A stretch of 64,000 bases of DNA from Vibrio lentus (GCF_002875945.1 NZ_MCZK01000111.1:19346-83345); one strand, 5' to 3'. Positions 42,700-52,352 are shown, counted from the stretch's first letter. Numbers and translations are program-made. The notes: generated by a model from the letters alone, not told the origin.

Positions 42700-43881
42700 A
42701 TGAGTGATAAAACCAAAAAAAAACCATTACCTTCCTTTATTGAAGAACGCTTGAACTTCTATATTCAAGACCTGATTACCCAGAACCAAAGCCAGAAACA
42801 CTTGGTGTTGGGTAAACGTCCACCGCGCAACGCAGTTGTCATGCAGAGCAATGATTACCTAGCCTTGTCGCACAACAAGCAGATCCAACAAGCTCACCAA
42901 GCGGCGATCAGTGAACACGATGACAACGTGGTGATGTCGGCCATTTTCCTGCAAGATGAAGAGTCTAAACCTGCGTTTGAAACCGAACTCGCAAGCTATG
43001 TGGGAATGGAAAGTTGTTTGCTTTCTCAATCTGGCTGGGCGGCCAATATTGGGTTACTTCAAACTATCTGTCCGCCAGATACGCCTGTGTATATCGACTT
43101 CTTTGCGCACATGTCGCTGTGGGAAGGCATTCGCGCGGCTGGTGCAACAGCTCATCCATTTATGCATAACAATATGAGTCACTTACGCAAGCAACTGGAA
43201 CGTCATGGTTCTGGTGTAATTGTTGTCGACTCAGTTTACAGCACGATTGGCACCATCGCCCCACTACGCGACATCTACGAAATGGCGCAAGCGTTTGATT
43301 GTGCCGTCATCGTTGATGAATCGCATTCACTGGGCACGCATGGAGAGAATGGTGCTGGCTTAGTGCAAGCCCTCGGGCTCACGAATCAAGTCGACTTTAT
43401 CACCGTCAGCTTGGCCAAAACCTTTGCCTATCGCGCAGGCGCAATCCTCGGTCCTAAACAGCTACCGGCAACCTTGCCGTTTGTCTCTTACCCTGCGATT
43501 TTTAGCTCAACCGTGTTGCCGCAAGAGGTGATTCGTTTAGAGAAAACTTTGGAGGTGATTAAAGGTGCAGAAGATAAACGAAAAACATTATTTGAACGCT
43601 CTAAATCGCTCACCACAGGCCTCAAGCGGATTGGCTTTAACATCCGTAGCGAATCTCAAATCGTTGCACTGGAGTGCGGCAATGAGAGAAATACAGAGCG
43701 AGTGCGCGACTTCCTTGAACAGCGTGATGTGTTCGGTGCAGTGTTCTGTCGCCCCGCTACGGGCAAGAACAAGAACATCATCCGATTTTCAGTGAATGCC
43801 GACATGACACCACGAGACATTGACCATGTACTCACGGTTTGTCATGAGGCGTACCATCACCCAGAGTTAGAATTCGTATAA
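42700..43881 (+). CDS. cqsA: CAI-1 autoinducer synthase CqsA
   Basis: The 393-residue PLP-dependent acyl-CoA transferase closely matches V. cholerae CqsA by eye. Shared features are KHLVLGK, QSNDYLAL, LLSQSGW-AN-GLLQTIC, YIDFFAHMSLWEG, DESHSLGTHG and the Schiff-base Lys240 in SLAKTFAYRAGA. It makes the alpha-hydroxyketone family signal CAI-1 from an acyl-CoA and S-adenosylmethionine. I chose ATG 42700; the longer frame begins with TTG 42685. It converges on cqsS, the conserved Vibrio arrangement. Confidence 0.97.
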   Translation: MSDKTKKKPLPSFIEERLNFYIQDLITQNQSQKHLVLGKRPPRNAVVMQSNDYLALSHNKQIQQAHQAAISEHDDNVVMSAIFLQDEESKPAFETELASYVGMESCLLSQSGWAANIGLLQTICPPDTPVYIDFFAHMSLWEGIRAAGATAHPFMHNNMSHLRKQLERHGSGVIVVDSVYSTIGTIAPLRDIYEMAQAFDCAVIVDESHSLGTHGENGAGLVQALGLTNQVDFITVSLAKTFAYRAGAILGPKQLPATLPFVSYPAIFSSTVLPQEVIRLEKTLEVIKGAEDKRKTLFERSKSLTTGLKRIGFNIRSESQIVALECGNERNTERVRDFLEQRDVFGAVFCRPATGKNKNIIRFSVNADMTPRDIDHVLTVCHEAYHHPELEFV

Positions 43882-43947
43882 CTCTGCCAAATCTATAACT
43901 AACACAAACGGCAGGACTGAATGGACGCTATCATGTCGCTAAAGCAA

Positions 43948-43977
43948 AAAGAGCCCAGCAATTCGCTGAGCTCTTTC
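43948..43977. terminator. Bidirectional terminator between cqsA and cqsS
   Basis: AAAGAGC plus CAGC pairs with GCTG plus GCTCTTT around AATTC, with A and T runs outside. It separates convergent genes. Confidence 0.8.
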
Positions 43978-44030
43978 TTGTGTTTTTGTTCGCTGACAAA
44001 ATGGTCGTGTGATTCAACCTAAGGCATTCA

Positions 44031-46079
44031 CTAAATCCAGTGAGCAATCTTATCGAACAATCGATTTTTATCTGCCGGTTTGACGATAAAATCTGACATG
44101 CCTGACGATTCCATTTTCTCTAAAGTGACGGGCGAGCTGTCACCCGTGTGAGCGATAATTGGCACCGAAGAGTACGCTTTATTGGCACTTCGAATTCGGC
44201 GTGAAGCTTCCACACCATCCATGATGGGCATTTCGATATCCATGAGAATCAAGTCGATATCATCACTATCCAATGCGTCTAACGCTTGTTGGCCATCTTC
44301 TTTCTGCACAACATCAAAGCCCTGCTTTTCCAGTAACATAGCAGTAAAACGGCGCAAAGATTCGTTGTCATCCACCACCATAATCGTTCGCTTATTCGTG
44401 GCCTCTAGCGGTTTTGTAGGCGCAGCTGGCATCACGTAATTGGAATCGAAAAGTAAGCGATCGATGGTCGCTTTAGTATTAAGCAGCCAAACTTGAGTTT
44501 CGACCCAAATAGGCTCGAAAGAAACGTTTCGAACACGCTTAATAGGATGATGCTCATACAAGTAGATGATTCGCGCTTCAGTGAACGAAAGCAGAGATTC
44601 AATCCTCTCTAGGCAACTGGCTCGTAAATCCAAGCTCTCCATATCAACAAAGATCAGATCGAATTCGAACTGGTATTCCTTATTTTTTAGGGCGGATGCG
44701 ACATCTAAGATGGCGAGGTCGAAACCCATAAAACGCGATATCTCGGTCATTTTACTGGTCAGAATCTTTTGGTCGCTCACCATCAACACAGTCTTAAGCT
44801 TGGTGAGCTCGCTCTTGATCTCTTTCACTGTATTTGAAGCCAAAGATGGGAACGTCATCGTAAACTGCGTCCATTGTTCCACTTCCGACTGACATTTAAT
44901 CTCACCACCAAACGAACGCATCACCTTCTTACAAAATGGCAAACCCAGTCCGTAATTACCCGATTGGCCCGTGGTGTAAAAATCTTGGAAGATGCGTCGA
45001 ATCAAGTCGCTTGAGATACCCGCACCATTATCGGTGACCATGATTTGATTGGTCACTTCATCGCTGCACATCGTGACATGAATATGAAAATCTTCCGGGC
45101 TGCGATGATGAAATGCGTTCTTGAATAAGTTGTACATGACGTACTTCAACAAGGTATCACTGCCCAAGAAATCAAAATCGCTTTGTACATCTAAAGATAT
45201 CGCTGACTTATCGGCTGAACGCTTGTAGTTAAAACTGTCGATTGCATCTTCGACCACCGCTTGCGCTGAATGCTTTTTGAATGTTGAACGCGATACGCGG
45301 TTTTCATCGATTGAAGTCAGCAACAGATCAATCGTCTCGTTGCCTGAGTGGATGATCTCCATCGCCTCATCACCCACTTCACGCAACTGGATAACGTCTT
45401 CATTGCTAAGAGCATACTGCCCTTTATGGTCGCCACTTTTGGGGTTCGGCAATATGGACTGCATGACATCTATGGAGGTCAACAAGCCACTTAGAGGGTT
45501 TCGCATCTCATGAGCAATGCCAGCCCCAAAAGATTTCGCTAACGACACCTTGTTCTCGTGTTCCACCTGATTGCGGAAGTAGAACAAGTTGCCGAATAAG
45601 TAGATAAACAAAAAGATTGGCACATGCGTCCAGTCCATTGTGAGTTCTAGATAGAAGCCCTGTGCCACCCAAGCACAAAACGTCGCAATTCCGATTCCGG
45701 CAAAGGTTTGAGCGAACATGACCTTAGTCACGTGCACCAACAAGATATGCAGGAATATGGCCGACATGAAAGACATGACCCAAACGTTGGACCAATTGTT
45801 CATCAGCAGCATGTAGAAGAAGAAACACGGTAAGCAGAGGGTTATCGCAACTTGATAATAAGCCGGAAGGTATTTACGCCAGTCAAATGGGACACGATTA
45901 CGAAAAATAATGCCGAAGAATAATACCGAACAAGCTAGACGCAGCGACAAGTTTTCATAAGGTTGAGGGAACAAAAACTCCCACACAACGTAGTAGATCG
46001 GGAAGCCGACAAAGCCCATCCATCCGACGAGAGTAAGGTTTGGTTCTGCGTACTGATAAACTTTGCGAATTGCGTTCAT
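44031..46079 (-). CDS. cqsS: CAI-1 sensor hybrid histidine kinase CqsS
   Basis: The 682-residue protein has six N-terminal membrane segments, then a HisKA motif with His190 in FGAGIAHEMRNPLSG. A HATPase domain (DNGAGISSDLIRRIFQDF, GLGLPFCKK) and a C-terminal receiver domain with IMVVDDNES and the phospho-Asp in LILMDIEMPIMDG follow. This is the CqsS layout. At low CAI-1 it phosphorylates the LuxU-LuxO pathway; ligand binding switches it to phosphatase. It faces cqsA tail to tail. Confidence 0.97.
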   Translation of the reverse strand: MNAIRKVYQYAEPNLTLVGWMGFVGFPIYYVVWEFLFPQPYENLSLRLACSVLFFGIIFRNRVPFDWRKYLPAYYQVAITLCLPCFFFYMLLMNNWSNVWVMSFMSAIFLHILLVHVTKVMFAQTFAGIGIATFCAWVAQGFYLELTMDWTHVPIFLFIYLFGNLFYFRNQVEHENKVSLAKSFGAGIAHEMRNPLSGLLTSIDVMQSILPNPKSGDHKGQYALSNEDVIQLREVGDEAMEIIHSGNETIDLLLTSIDENRVSRSTFKKHSAQAVVEDAIDSFNYKRSADKSAISLDVQSDFDFLGSDTLLKYVMYNLFKNAFHHRSPEDFHIHVTMCSDEVTNQIMVTDNGAGISSDLIRRIFQDFYTTGQSGNYGLGLPFCKKVMRSFGGEIKCQSEVEQWTQFTMTFPSLASNTVKEIKSELTKLKTVLMVSDQKILTSKMTEISRFMGFDLAILDVASALKNKEYQFEFDLIFVDMESLDLRASCLERIESLLSFTEARIIYLYEHHPIKRVRNVSFEPIWVETQVWLLNTKATIDRLLFDSNYVMPAAPTKPLEATNKRTIMVVDDNESLRRFTAMLLEKQGFDVVQKEDGQQALDALDSDDIDLILMDIEMPIMDGVEASRRIRSANKAYSSVPIIAHTGDSSPVTLEKMESSGMSDFIVKPADKNRLFDKIAHWI

Positions 46080-46378
46080 ACGGAATACTTTATTAACTAA
46101 GCCCTAACGTTTACAAATTTTATGATTTAATTTTTGTTCTTATATTTTGTCACGGATTATATTACACATCATCTCCGAGCAATGAGGTTTCAATCAAATA
46201 TATATCAAGGTTTTTGCTTTTAAACTTGAATTTGGAGTCAGTGTAAATACTGATAAAAGTAACAAAAGCCTTTGGCCGATTCTGAATAAATGAAGAGTCT
46301 TTGGTTATGTGTGCTCAGCGATCACAGCCGAGCACGCATAACTCATCAATGTAATATCAAATCAACTGGCGTGCCTAG
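46080..46378. other. Gap between cqsS and the ABC-F gene with a long hairpin
   Basis: GTTATG-T-GTGCTC (46304-46316) pairs with GAGCAC-G-CATAAC (46330-46342), a 13-pair stem. It lies 37 bases past the ABC-F stop on the minus strand. It lacks a T tract, so it may protect the 3' end rather than terminate. The rest should hold the cqsS promoter. Confidence 0.5.
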
Positions 46379-48145
46379 CTAACTTAGCTCCAATTTCATA
46401 TTGATACTTACTATTTCTTGCTGCCATTTCTGTTGAAGATCTGGCTTTTGATGTTTTACTTTTCGAGACTTGTCTTGTGTCAGTAACTCTTCCAACTCCA
46501 ACAGTCTTTCCAAAAGCAACTCGTCATCATTTTGAGCTAGCTCGGGGAATTGATTTTCACTGGTCGTGGAGCGTGATAACACAGTACTTGGAGTTTCCCC
46601 TCCCGCCTCTATGCTCACGACCTGATTACCGACAGACATGGCCTCATAAACCGCATCTAAATAAGTCATTTCCACCAACTGACCATCATTGATATACCAG
46701 AATCGATTACATGAACTCTCGATGAGTTCTCGATCATGGCTGACCAACAACAAACCACCTTCGAAACGAGTTAAGCAATGCGCTAGCTCTTCCTTACCTT
46801 CGATATCAAGGTGATTCGTTGGTTCATCAAGCAGCAGGAAGTGATACTTAGCCAAAGATAGCCCGACAAACAGTAAACGAGAACGCTCGCCACCGCTTAA
46901 TTCAGCGATCTTTTGATCGTGTCTTTCATAAGAAAAGCCCGCGCTGATCAAAGCCATTTTTCTAGCTTCTTGTGAAACCGGATAAAATGGGTACAACGAA
47001 TCTATCAACGAGTGCTCATCGCACAATTGGTTCAAGCTTTGGTCGTAATAACCCACTTCGGCTTGCAGATGGAAGTAACCATTATCTTCAAGTTGAGAGG
47101 CTTGATAGCTTGCCCATAACACTTTCAACAATGAAGACTTACCTGCACCGTTCTTGCCTAAAATAGCGACACGATCGCCACTTTTGACTTGTTGGAACAG
47201 AACTTCAAACAGTGGCGCTTGGTCTTGCGCGGCTGCTATTGGCACCGACGCTAATTCAAGTAAGCGATTGGCTTTCATCGACTCACCTGACAGGCTCAGC
47301 GTCCATGGTTCAATCGTATCCAAACGCGTCATGGTCGTTCGCAAGCCAGCAGCACGTTTCTCCATACTTTTGGCTTTGCGAGCTAGGCCTTCGTTATCGA
47401 AATCCCTACCCCAAATAGCTAAGCGCTGCGCGCTCTTTTCAATGCGGTTAATCTCTTTTTGTTCCACTTCTTGCCTTTCAGCGTCAGCGCGATCTTTCTC
47501 TTCTAACGCCTTTCTTGCTTCAGTGCAGGTTTGGCTGAAGTATTGCAGTTTTTTGTCACGTAACACCCAAGTACAATTGGTCACATGGTCGAGTAGCCTT
47601 TGGTCATGCGAAACCATCACAAAGGTGCCTTTCCAATCCATAAGAAATTGCTCTAACCAAAGCAAAGTTGGCAAATCTAAGTGGTTGCTCGGTTCATCCA
47701 GAAGTAGAACATCAGGTTCGACAATTAAGGATCTTGCTACCAAGACTCGTGCGTATTGACCACCACTTAAAGTATCAATCGACTGGTCCCAATAGCTTTC
47801 GTCAAAGCCTAAATTAGACAAGATGATTTGAGCACGCCATTGCTCAGAGAGTTGGATCTCAGATGGGAGATTATCGATAACAGCATCAAGCATCGACATG
47901 CTCAACAGGCGTTTAGGGAGGTGTTGCTCAATAAGCGCGACTTCAGCATAAGAGGCGAAAGACACACTGCCGATAGAATCAGGTAAGTCTTTGTTTAATA
48001 GACGTAGTAAAGTGCTTTTTCCACACCCATTGCTGCCAATTAGGCCAATGCGGTCACCCTTTTTAATGGTGAAAGAAAGCCCATCAAATAAGCGGCATGA
48101 TGTTAGATCGTAAGAAATAGATGATGTAGATATTAATGTAGTCAT
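46379..48145 (-). CDS. ABC-F family ATPase (possible antibiotic-resistance ribosome-protection factor)
   Basis: From ATG 48145 the protein has 588 residues and two ABC domains with no membrane part. The first has GLIGSNGCGKST, LSGGQYAR and LLLDEPSNHLD; the second AILGKNGAGKSS, LSGGERSRL and LLLDEPTNHLD. A charged coiled linker lies between. ABC-F proteins act on the ribosome: some are housekeeping factors (EttA, Uup, YbiT, YheS) and others expel antibiotics. The leader ORF and hairpins upstream resemble drug-inducible ABC-F genes, favouring the second role. A TTG at 48157 is an alternative start. Confidence 0.9.
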   Translation of the reverse strand: MTTLISTSSISYDLTSCRLFDGLSFTIKKGDRIGLIGSNGCGKSTLLRLLNKDLPDSIGSVSFASYAEVALIEQHLPKRLLSMSMLDAVIDNLPSEIQLSEQWRAQIILSNLGFDESYWDQSIDTLSGGQYARVLVARSLIVEPDVLLLDEPSNHLDLPTLLWLEQFLMDWKGTFVMVSHDQRLLDHVTNCTWVLRDKKLQYFSQTCTEARKALEEKDRADAERQEVEQKEINRIEKSAQRLAIWGRDFDNEGLARKAKSMEKRAAGLRTTMTRLDTIEPWTLSLSGESMKANRLLELASVPIAAAQDQAPLFEVLFQQVKSGDRVAILGKNGAGKSSLLKVLWASYQASQLEDNGYFHLQAEVGYYDQSLNQLCDEHSLIDSLYPFYPVSQEARKMALISAGFSYERHDQKIAELSGGERSRLLFVGLSLAKYHFLLLDEPTNHLDIEGKEELAHCLTRFEGGLLLVSHDRELIESSCNRFWYINDGQLVEMTYLDAVYEAMSVGNQVVSIEAGGETPSTVLSRSTTSENQFPELAQNDDELLLERLLELEELLTQDKSRKVKHQKPDLQQKWQQEIVSINMKLELS

Positions 48146-48152
48146 TTGTTTA

Positions 48153-48360
48153 CTCAAGTTTCAAGCGCGCGAACGCGCTGTCGTCATTTGCTGACAACAA
48201 CCAAGTAAACTAGAGAGAAGAAACTCTATAGAAGTTTAGTTTTAAATGCTTCGCTCAAGTTTTGGTTATCGCAGCACGATAATGTTAAAACTTGAGTTTT
48301 GGTCGTACCAAAAAATATGCGCAAAGTTAAACTTACACACTTTCATAAAAATCCTCCTTA
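48153..48360 (-). promoter_or_regulatory. Attenuator-like leader of the ABC-F gene
   Basis: In the minus-strand RNA, a perfect ribosome site TAAGGAGGA (48360-48352) starts a 26-codon ORF. Its 3' part (CTCAAGTTTT at 48296-48287 and TTATCG) pairs with CGATAA and AAAACTTGAG (48263-48254). The sequence AAACTTGAG recurs at 48161-48153, beside the ABC-F start, so the leader segment can pair with either copy. A UUCG-capped stem (AGCGCG/CGCGCT, 48178-48163) stands just before the ABC-F start. A ribosome stalled in the leader would change which pairing forms. Confidence 0.6.
48266..48346 (-). CDS. 26-residue leader peptide of the ABC-F gene
   Basis: ATG 48346 is preceded by TAAGGAGG, the strongest ribosome site in this part of the window, 5 bases upstream. 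The peptide begins MKVCKFNFAHIFWYD and ends at TAA 48268-48266, inside the attenuator hairpin. The aromatic-rich middle (FAHIFWYD) could be a stalling sequence. I recognise no known leader peptide; the reading as a regulatory ORF rests on position, ribosome site and overlap with the hairpin. Confidence 0.6.
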   Translation of the reverse strand: MKVCKFNFAHIFWYDQNSSFNIIVLR

Positions 48361-48469
48361 TATTTGTATTGAGTTGAACATTAGCGCTAAAAATAAATCA
48401 CATTGACCTATGAGTCAAAATATTTAGCCGCATTCGGCTTAGCCTGAATTGACCCTAAACTTACGTAAG

Positions 48470-49285
48470 CTAGGTCACAGTGACTCTGTGCATTTTTCTT
48501 GGAGTATCGCCGTAATCAATCACCGCGTAATGCTGCGTTACCCTGTTATCCCAAATCGCCATTGATCCGTTGTCCCATTTGAAACGAACTTGAAACTCTG
48601 GGCTGCGCGCTATTTCAAACAGCTGACTAAGTAAAGCATCGCTCTCTTGTCGCTCAAGCTCATTGATATAACGAGTAAACTGTTCATTCATATAAAGCGT
48701 TTCTTTACCTGTTTCAGGATGAATTTGAACAACCGGGTGAATCACTGGGGGATTTTGTTGAGCCGTTTTGATTAACGACTTGTGCCAATCAAGCTCAATT
48801 TGTTCTGACTCTATGCCTTCAAACGCCACCAGCGAATGGGTCGCAGATAAGCCTCTCAGCTTTGCTTTCATATCTTCATCTAACGATTCAAACACAGCCG
48901 TCATCGAGCACCAAATCGTATCCCCGCCTACGCTTGGAATATGCTGAGCATGCAACAGAGAAGCTTTCGATGGTAGATCCCGCCAAGTTAGATCCGTATG
49001 CCAATAACTTTCCATCGGAGCATTGCCATGCGTTGTTTCTATCACACTGACCTGAGGCACATGCTCGACGCACGGAAAAAACGGATGCGCGGGTTCGAGC
49101 TGCCCAAATCGCTGTGCAATCATCAAGTGCTGCTCTGGAGAAAGGGTTTGATCATCCAGAAAAATCACTTGATGGGTTAGAAGCGCCTGATAAACCTCAT
49201 CGAGTTCATTCGCACTGCATGTGGCGAGATCGACTCCATGGATACGAGCTCCGATGTGAGGGGTAATGGGTTCAATTTTCAACAT
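48470..49285 (-). CDS. TauD/TfdA-family 2-oxoglutarate-dependent dioxygenase
   Basis: The 271-residue protein shows the Fe(II) facial triad: His-x-Asp in YWHTDLTW and the distal His in WDNRVTQHYAV, followed by the 2-oxoglutarate-binding Arg in RKMHRVTV. The opening ITPHIGARIHGVDL is typical of taurine dioxygenases. Substrate may be taurine or another alkyl-sulfonate; no sulfonate transporter is adjacent. Confidence 0.88.
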   Translation of the reverse strand: MLKIEPITPHIGARIHGVDLATCSANELDEVYQALLTHQVIFLDDQTLSPEQHLMIAQRFGQLEPAHPFFPCVEHVPQVSVIETTHGNAPMESYWHTDLTWRDLPSKASLLHAQHIPSVGGDTIWCSMTAVFESLDEDMKAKLRGLSATHSLVAFEGIESEQIELDWHKSLIKTAQQNPPVIHPVVQIHPETGKETLYMNEQFTRYINELERQESDALLSQLFEIARSPEFQVRFKWDNGSMAIWDNRVTQHYAVIDYGDTPRKMHRVTVT

Positions 49286-49440
49286 AAATTCGCTTATTGA
49301 TGATGTGACATTTCAGAGTCAATTTAGATACTGACTATTAAACCGGACAAATACGCCATTTCTTTCAATCCTACTCGCTATAAAAGCAAAAAGCAGTTTT
49401 CCTCCTAAAATCAATTATCTTGCATCGCTTAATACATAAA

Positions 49441-49485
49441 AGCCTCAGTCTTCAATCTGTTAAGAACAGCGTGAAGACTGAGGCT
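49441..49485 (-). terminator. Terminator of the lectin-like gene
   Basis: AGCCTCAGTCTTCA (49441-49454) pairs perfectly with TGAAGACTGAGGCT (49472-49485), with a CTGTT/AACAG inner stem. The T-rich tail is on the minus-strand side. Confidence 0.85.
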
Positions 49486-49540
49486 CTGAGTTTGTTTAGT
49501 TTTTATCTTTCAGCTATTAACTATTAACTTAGGATACCGA

Positions 49541-50116
49541 CTAGCGAGTCGTTGGTTTAACCATTTGCCATTGAGATAACGCTTTGTCAGCAACATTGCA
49601 CTCCTGCATATACAAGCTTCTCCATCGGTGCGCCGCACTGTAAGTCACTTTAGATACACCGCCTGCAGTAATACAAAGGTTAGAACCCACCAACTGCACC
49701 TGTTTATCCTCTGTAAACTCAAACGTTTGGAACTGAGTCGCTTTCAAAAACGGTTCATCAACGTGGCAACGTTTTAGCATCAAGGCATTGTAAGGTAGCG
49801 AATTATTATTCACGCCCATAACAGTGACACATGCCTCGAAAGCTGGAAAGAACAGTGTTCCATCATCTCGATAGGTCACCGCTTCATCAGCGTACAAGCC
49901 TTCTTTGCAGTTGTGCGTCAATAACGGCAAATCGAATCTTACATACTCACCACTTCCAGCAACATCAATACAATAGCCGTCTTCCCTGTCTAACAGATCA
50001 ACCAACTTTAAGTGTGATCCCGTTTCCTTCCAATCTGCGCTTACAGGGCCAGTAAACAACAGTGATAGCAACGATATCAGCCCCAATGGTAATACAGGGT
50101 ATGGTTTTTGATACAT
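49541..50116 (-). CDS. Secreted ricin-type lectin-like protein (hypothetical)
   Basis: The 191-residue protein has a signal peptide ending PVSA. The mature part has beta-trefoil hints: GYCIDVAG, LTHNCKEG, ACVTVMG, LKRCHVDEP, NLCITAGG, MQECNVADKALSQWQMV, that is, repeated Cys-Ile/Val pairs and a final QxW. It may be a single-domain sugar-binding protein, similar in idea to the lectin module of the transglutaminase at 16262. Short gap to the lipoprotein hydrolase upstream (24 bases) suggests one operon. Function not established. Confidence 0.6.
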   Translation of the reverse strand: MYQKPYPVLPLGLISLLSLLFTGPVSADWKETGSHLKLVDLLDREDGYCIDVAGSGEYVRFDLPLLTHNCKEGLYADEAVTYRDDGTLFFPAFEACVTVMGVNNNSLPYNALMLKRCHVDEPFLKATQFQTFEFTEDKQVQLVGSNLCITAGGVSKVTYSAAHRWRSLYMQECNVADKALSQWQMVKPTTR

Positions 50117-50140
50117 TTTAGTGTCCTTCTAATATCAACT

Positions 50141-51328
50141 TTACAGGGCCGTGATAGATTTGGCGTATTCCAACATTTCGTCAAAATATGGATTGTAGGT
50201 CAGCCTAGCATGAACCTTCCCTTCTTCCTTGTACCCCCAAGCGGAATACCACGGTTCATCACTATTTAAACAAGCTTCATAATCAAGAGGATCGGTGCTG
50301 TTACGGCACATTTGGAATTTACCATTAGCGCCATAATAGAAATTGTCTTCACGGTATAACAAGCTCATGTGAGAGAAGTTACTGATGCGTTTTGACGGCA
50401 CGCGACTGTCGAAATGGACAACGCGTTTATCTAGCGTATCTGGCTTATTTCCAAACCAAATAAATCGGCTGTTTGCATTGGTAAACTGCGTTTCAAACAG
50501 TTTAAGGACTTCAGTAACATTAACGACACTGTCATATTGAGTGACGGCTAAAAATGCAGGTCTGTCGAAAGGCTTTCTTTCTAGAGATTTTTGAACCTCG
50601 TAGCTAGTCCAGTAATACTGCGCAAAGCCATTCAAAGGTACGCTATTGTATTTCATTTGATTGTTGTGATTTTGCGGATCGCCTTGGAACACCCAATCAA
50701 CAAATAGAGCGCCAGCAGGCGCAAGGAAATCAATGTCACTGTCAGATTTAAAGGCAGGAGAAAACAGATACAGAGCCTCTATGCTTGGATTACTATTGGC
50801 ATAATCCGTCACCAAATTCGCACCAGTAGAGAACCCAGCTAAAGACACCTCAAACCCCTCTTCCTGCATAATCTCGACTTGATTTTTAACCGTATTCTCC
50901 CAATCAGATATACTTATCGGCACTAAATCGGCGGGACGACTACCATGCCCCGGAAGCAATACACTGCGCACCAAGTAACCTTCATCGGCGAACTCTTGGG
51001 CAACATCAACAAAAGACCAAGGAGAGTCACCCAAGCCATGCACAAAAATGATGCCCTTTTTCAGTGTGTTTGCTTGGTTTGGTGAGATTTCAAAAGGAGT
51101 ATTATAAGAAAGCTCCGCTGCATGATCGTCTTGCAAAAACACACGATTCTCTTCCAGCCAAGTCTGAACGGTTTGTTGATACTCTAGAAACGAATCAAAC
51201 TGTTTCACTGGAAACGCACTAGTAGACGTGTCATAGAGTGGATGATCATATTCCTGCTCGCTGCTAATGCATCCAATCAGCAATAAAGCACAACCCATGA
51301 TCACAAGAGCATTGAACCTAGTTTTCAT
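50141..51328 (-). CDS. Alpha/beta-hydrolase lipoprotein
   Basis: From ATG 51328 the protein has 395 residues: a lipoprotein signal with lipobox LLIGC, then an alpha/beta-hydrolase domain. The domain has GIIFVHGLGDSPWSF, the nucleophile elbow GFSTG, a candidate Asp in TQYDSVVNV and a candidate His in FSHMSLL. It is probably an esterase or lipase anchored in the envelope. The frame extends 72 codons further upstream without coding character; the lipobox decides the start. Confidence 0.85.
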   Translation of the reverse strand: MKTRFNALVIMGCALLLIGCISSEQEYDHPLYDTSTSAFPVKQFDSFLEYQQTVQTWLEENRVFLQDDHAAELSYNTPFEISPNQANTLKKGIIFVHGLGDSPWSFVDVAQEFADEGYLVRSVLLPGHGSRPADLVPISISDWENTVKNQVEIMQEEGFEVSLAGFSTGANLVTDYANSNPSIEALYLFSPAFKSDSDIDFLAPAGALFVDWVFQGDPQNHNNQMKYNSVPLNGFAQYYWTSYEVQKSLERKPFDRPAFLAVTQYDSVVNVTEVLKLFETQFTNANSRFIWFGNKPDTLDKRVVHFDSRVPSKRISNFSHMSLLYREDNFYYGANGKFQMCRNSTDPLDYEACLNSDEPWYSAWGYKEEGKVHARLTYNPYFDEMLEYAKSITAL

Positions 51329-51365
51329 AAAAATATTGACCTTAATGTGTAACGAAATTTCATTT

Positions 51366-52291
51366 CTATTTTCCAGATAGCTTAACGTCGCACGCCTGCA
51401 GGTAAGGTGCGGTAATCGATTCAAGTTGGCCCCACAACTTCCTAGAACCAGATGCATCACAACCAGGATCCCCGTCCGGTAAGTCAACCAACCCAAACAC
51501 ATTGTGCCAATAACTTCCTCTTGGAAGATCTTGTGTCGCACCAATCAGAGAGGAATGGGATCCTTGCTCTTCCGACACAAGTTGTTTAGTACGAAGCCAT
51601 GCGAGAAACCCTTTTTGCTTCCAGCAAAGCCACTGGCAACCACTCCGGGATGAACCGCGATTGGATGAATATTAGGGTAACGCTCTGATAACTCACGCAC
51701 TTGCCACAAATTCCCTAACTTGCTTCGTGAATAAGTACTGGATGTGCCATCAAAAGGAAGATCAGCTGCACACTCATTTTCCATAATGTAAATATCTCCA
51801 CTGGTAATCACCAGACGAGCATCATCAACCAACATGTTTTTCTGCATAAGGAGTCGATAAAGAATGTGATGACCTAACACATTGACTGAAAATGTTTTTT
51901 CATAACCGGAAGGTGAGATTTCAGCCTTTTTAGACACCAGCCCCGCGTTACAAATAACAATGTCGAATGGCGTCTCCCCTAGTTGTTTTACAGCAGTGAC
52001 AATGCTCTTGGGATCCGCAAGGTCCATATAGATTGATTCGGCATGAAGGATATCATCCGTTGCATCCGATAAGCCTCTCGCCAACGACGTCACCCTCGCA
52101 CCTTGAGCAAGTAAAGAACGAGTGATGAACTCGCCAATGCCAGCGGTTCCGCCCGTTACAAGTACCCTTTTCCCATCAAGCCTTGGTAACTCAGGGCAAG
52201 CATGATGTTTTCTTTTCTGTCCAATAATGGCCGATATCACTCGGCGATGCCTACCCTTCGGGGGACGACTGGCAATCAAACTTAGCGGCAT
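51366..52291 (-). pseudogene. Short-chain dehydrogenase/reductase with a frameshift near the 3' end
   Basis: From ATG 52291 (AGGAG 8 bases upstream) the frame encodes an SDR: VLVTGGTAGIGE, CNAGLVSKK, SGDIYIM and YSRSKLGN with the Tyr-x3-Lys pair, HPGVVASGF. It ends early at 51545. The usual SDR C-terminus continues in another frame (SEEQGSHSSLIGAT, GSYWHNVFG, RKLWGQLES) to 51366. Adding one base to the A5 run (T5 at 51612-51616 on the + strand) restores a single protein of about 308 residues. So it is a recent mutation, a sequencing error or, less likely, a slippage site (AAAAAG). The TetR gene is divergent. Confidence 0.8.
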
Positions 52292-52318
52292 AGTAATGCT
52301 CCTAATGGATTCGATAAC

Positions 52319-52352
52319 AACAAATGACAATTTACAATAAATGTCATTTGTT
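52319..52352. promoter_or_regulatory. Likely TetR operator upstream of the SDR gene
   Basis: AACAAATGACA (52319-52329) and TGTCATTTGTT (52342-52352) form a perfect 11-base inverted repeat with a 12-base spacer, 28 bases before the SDR start and in the gap to the divergent tetR gene. Confidence 0.75.
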
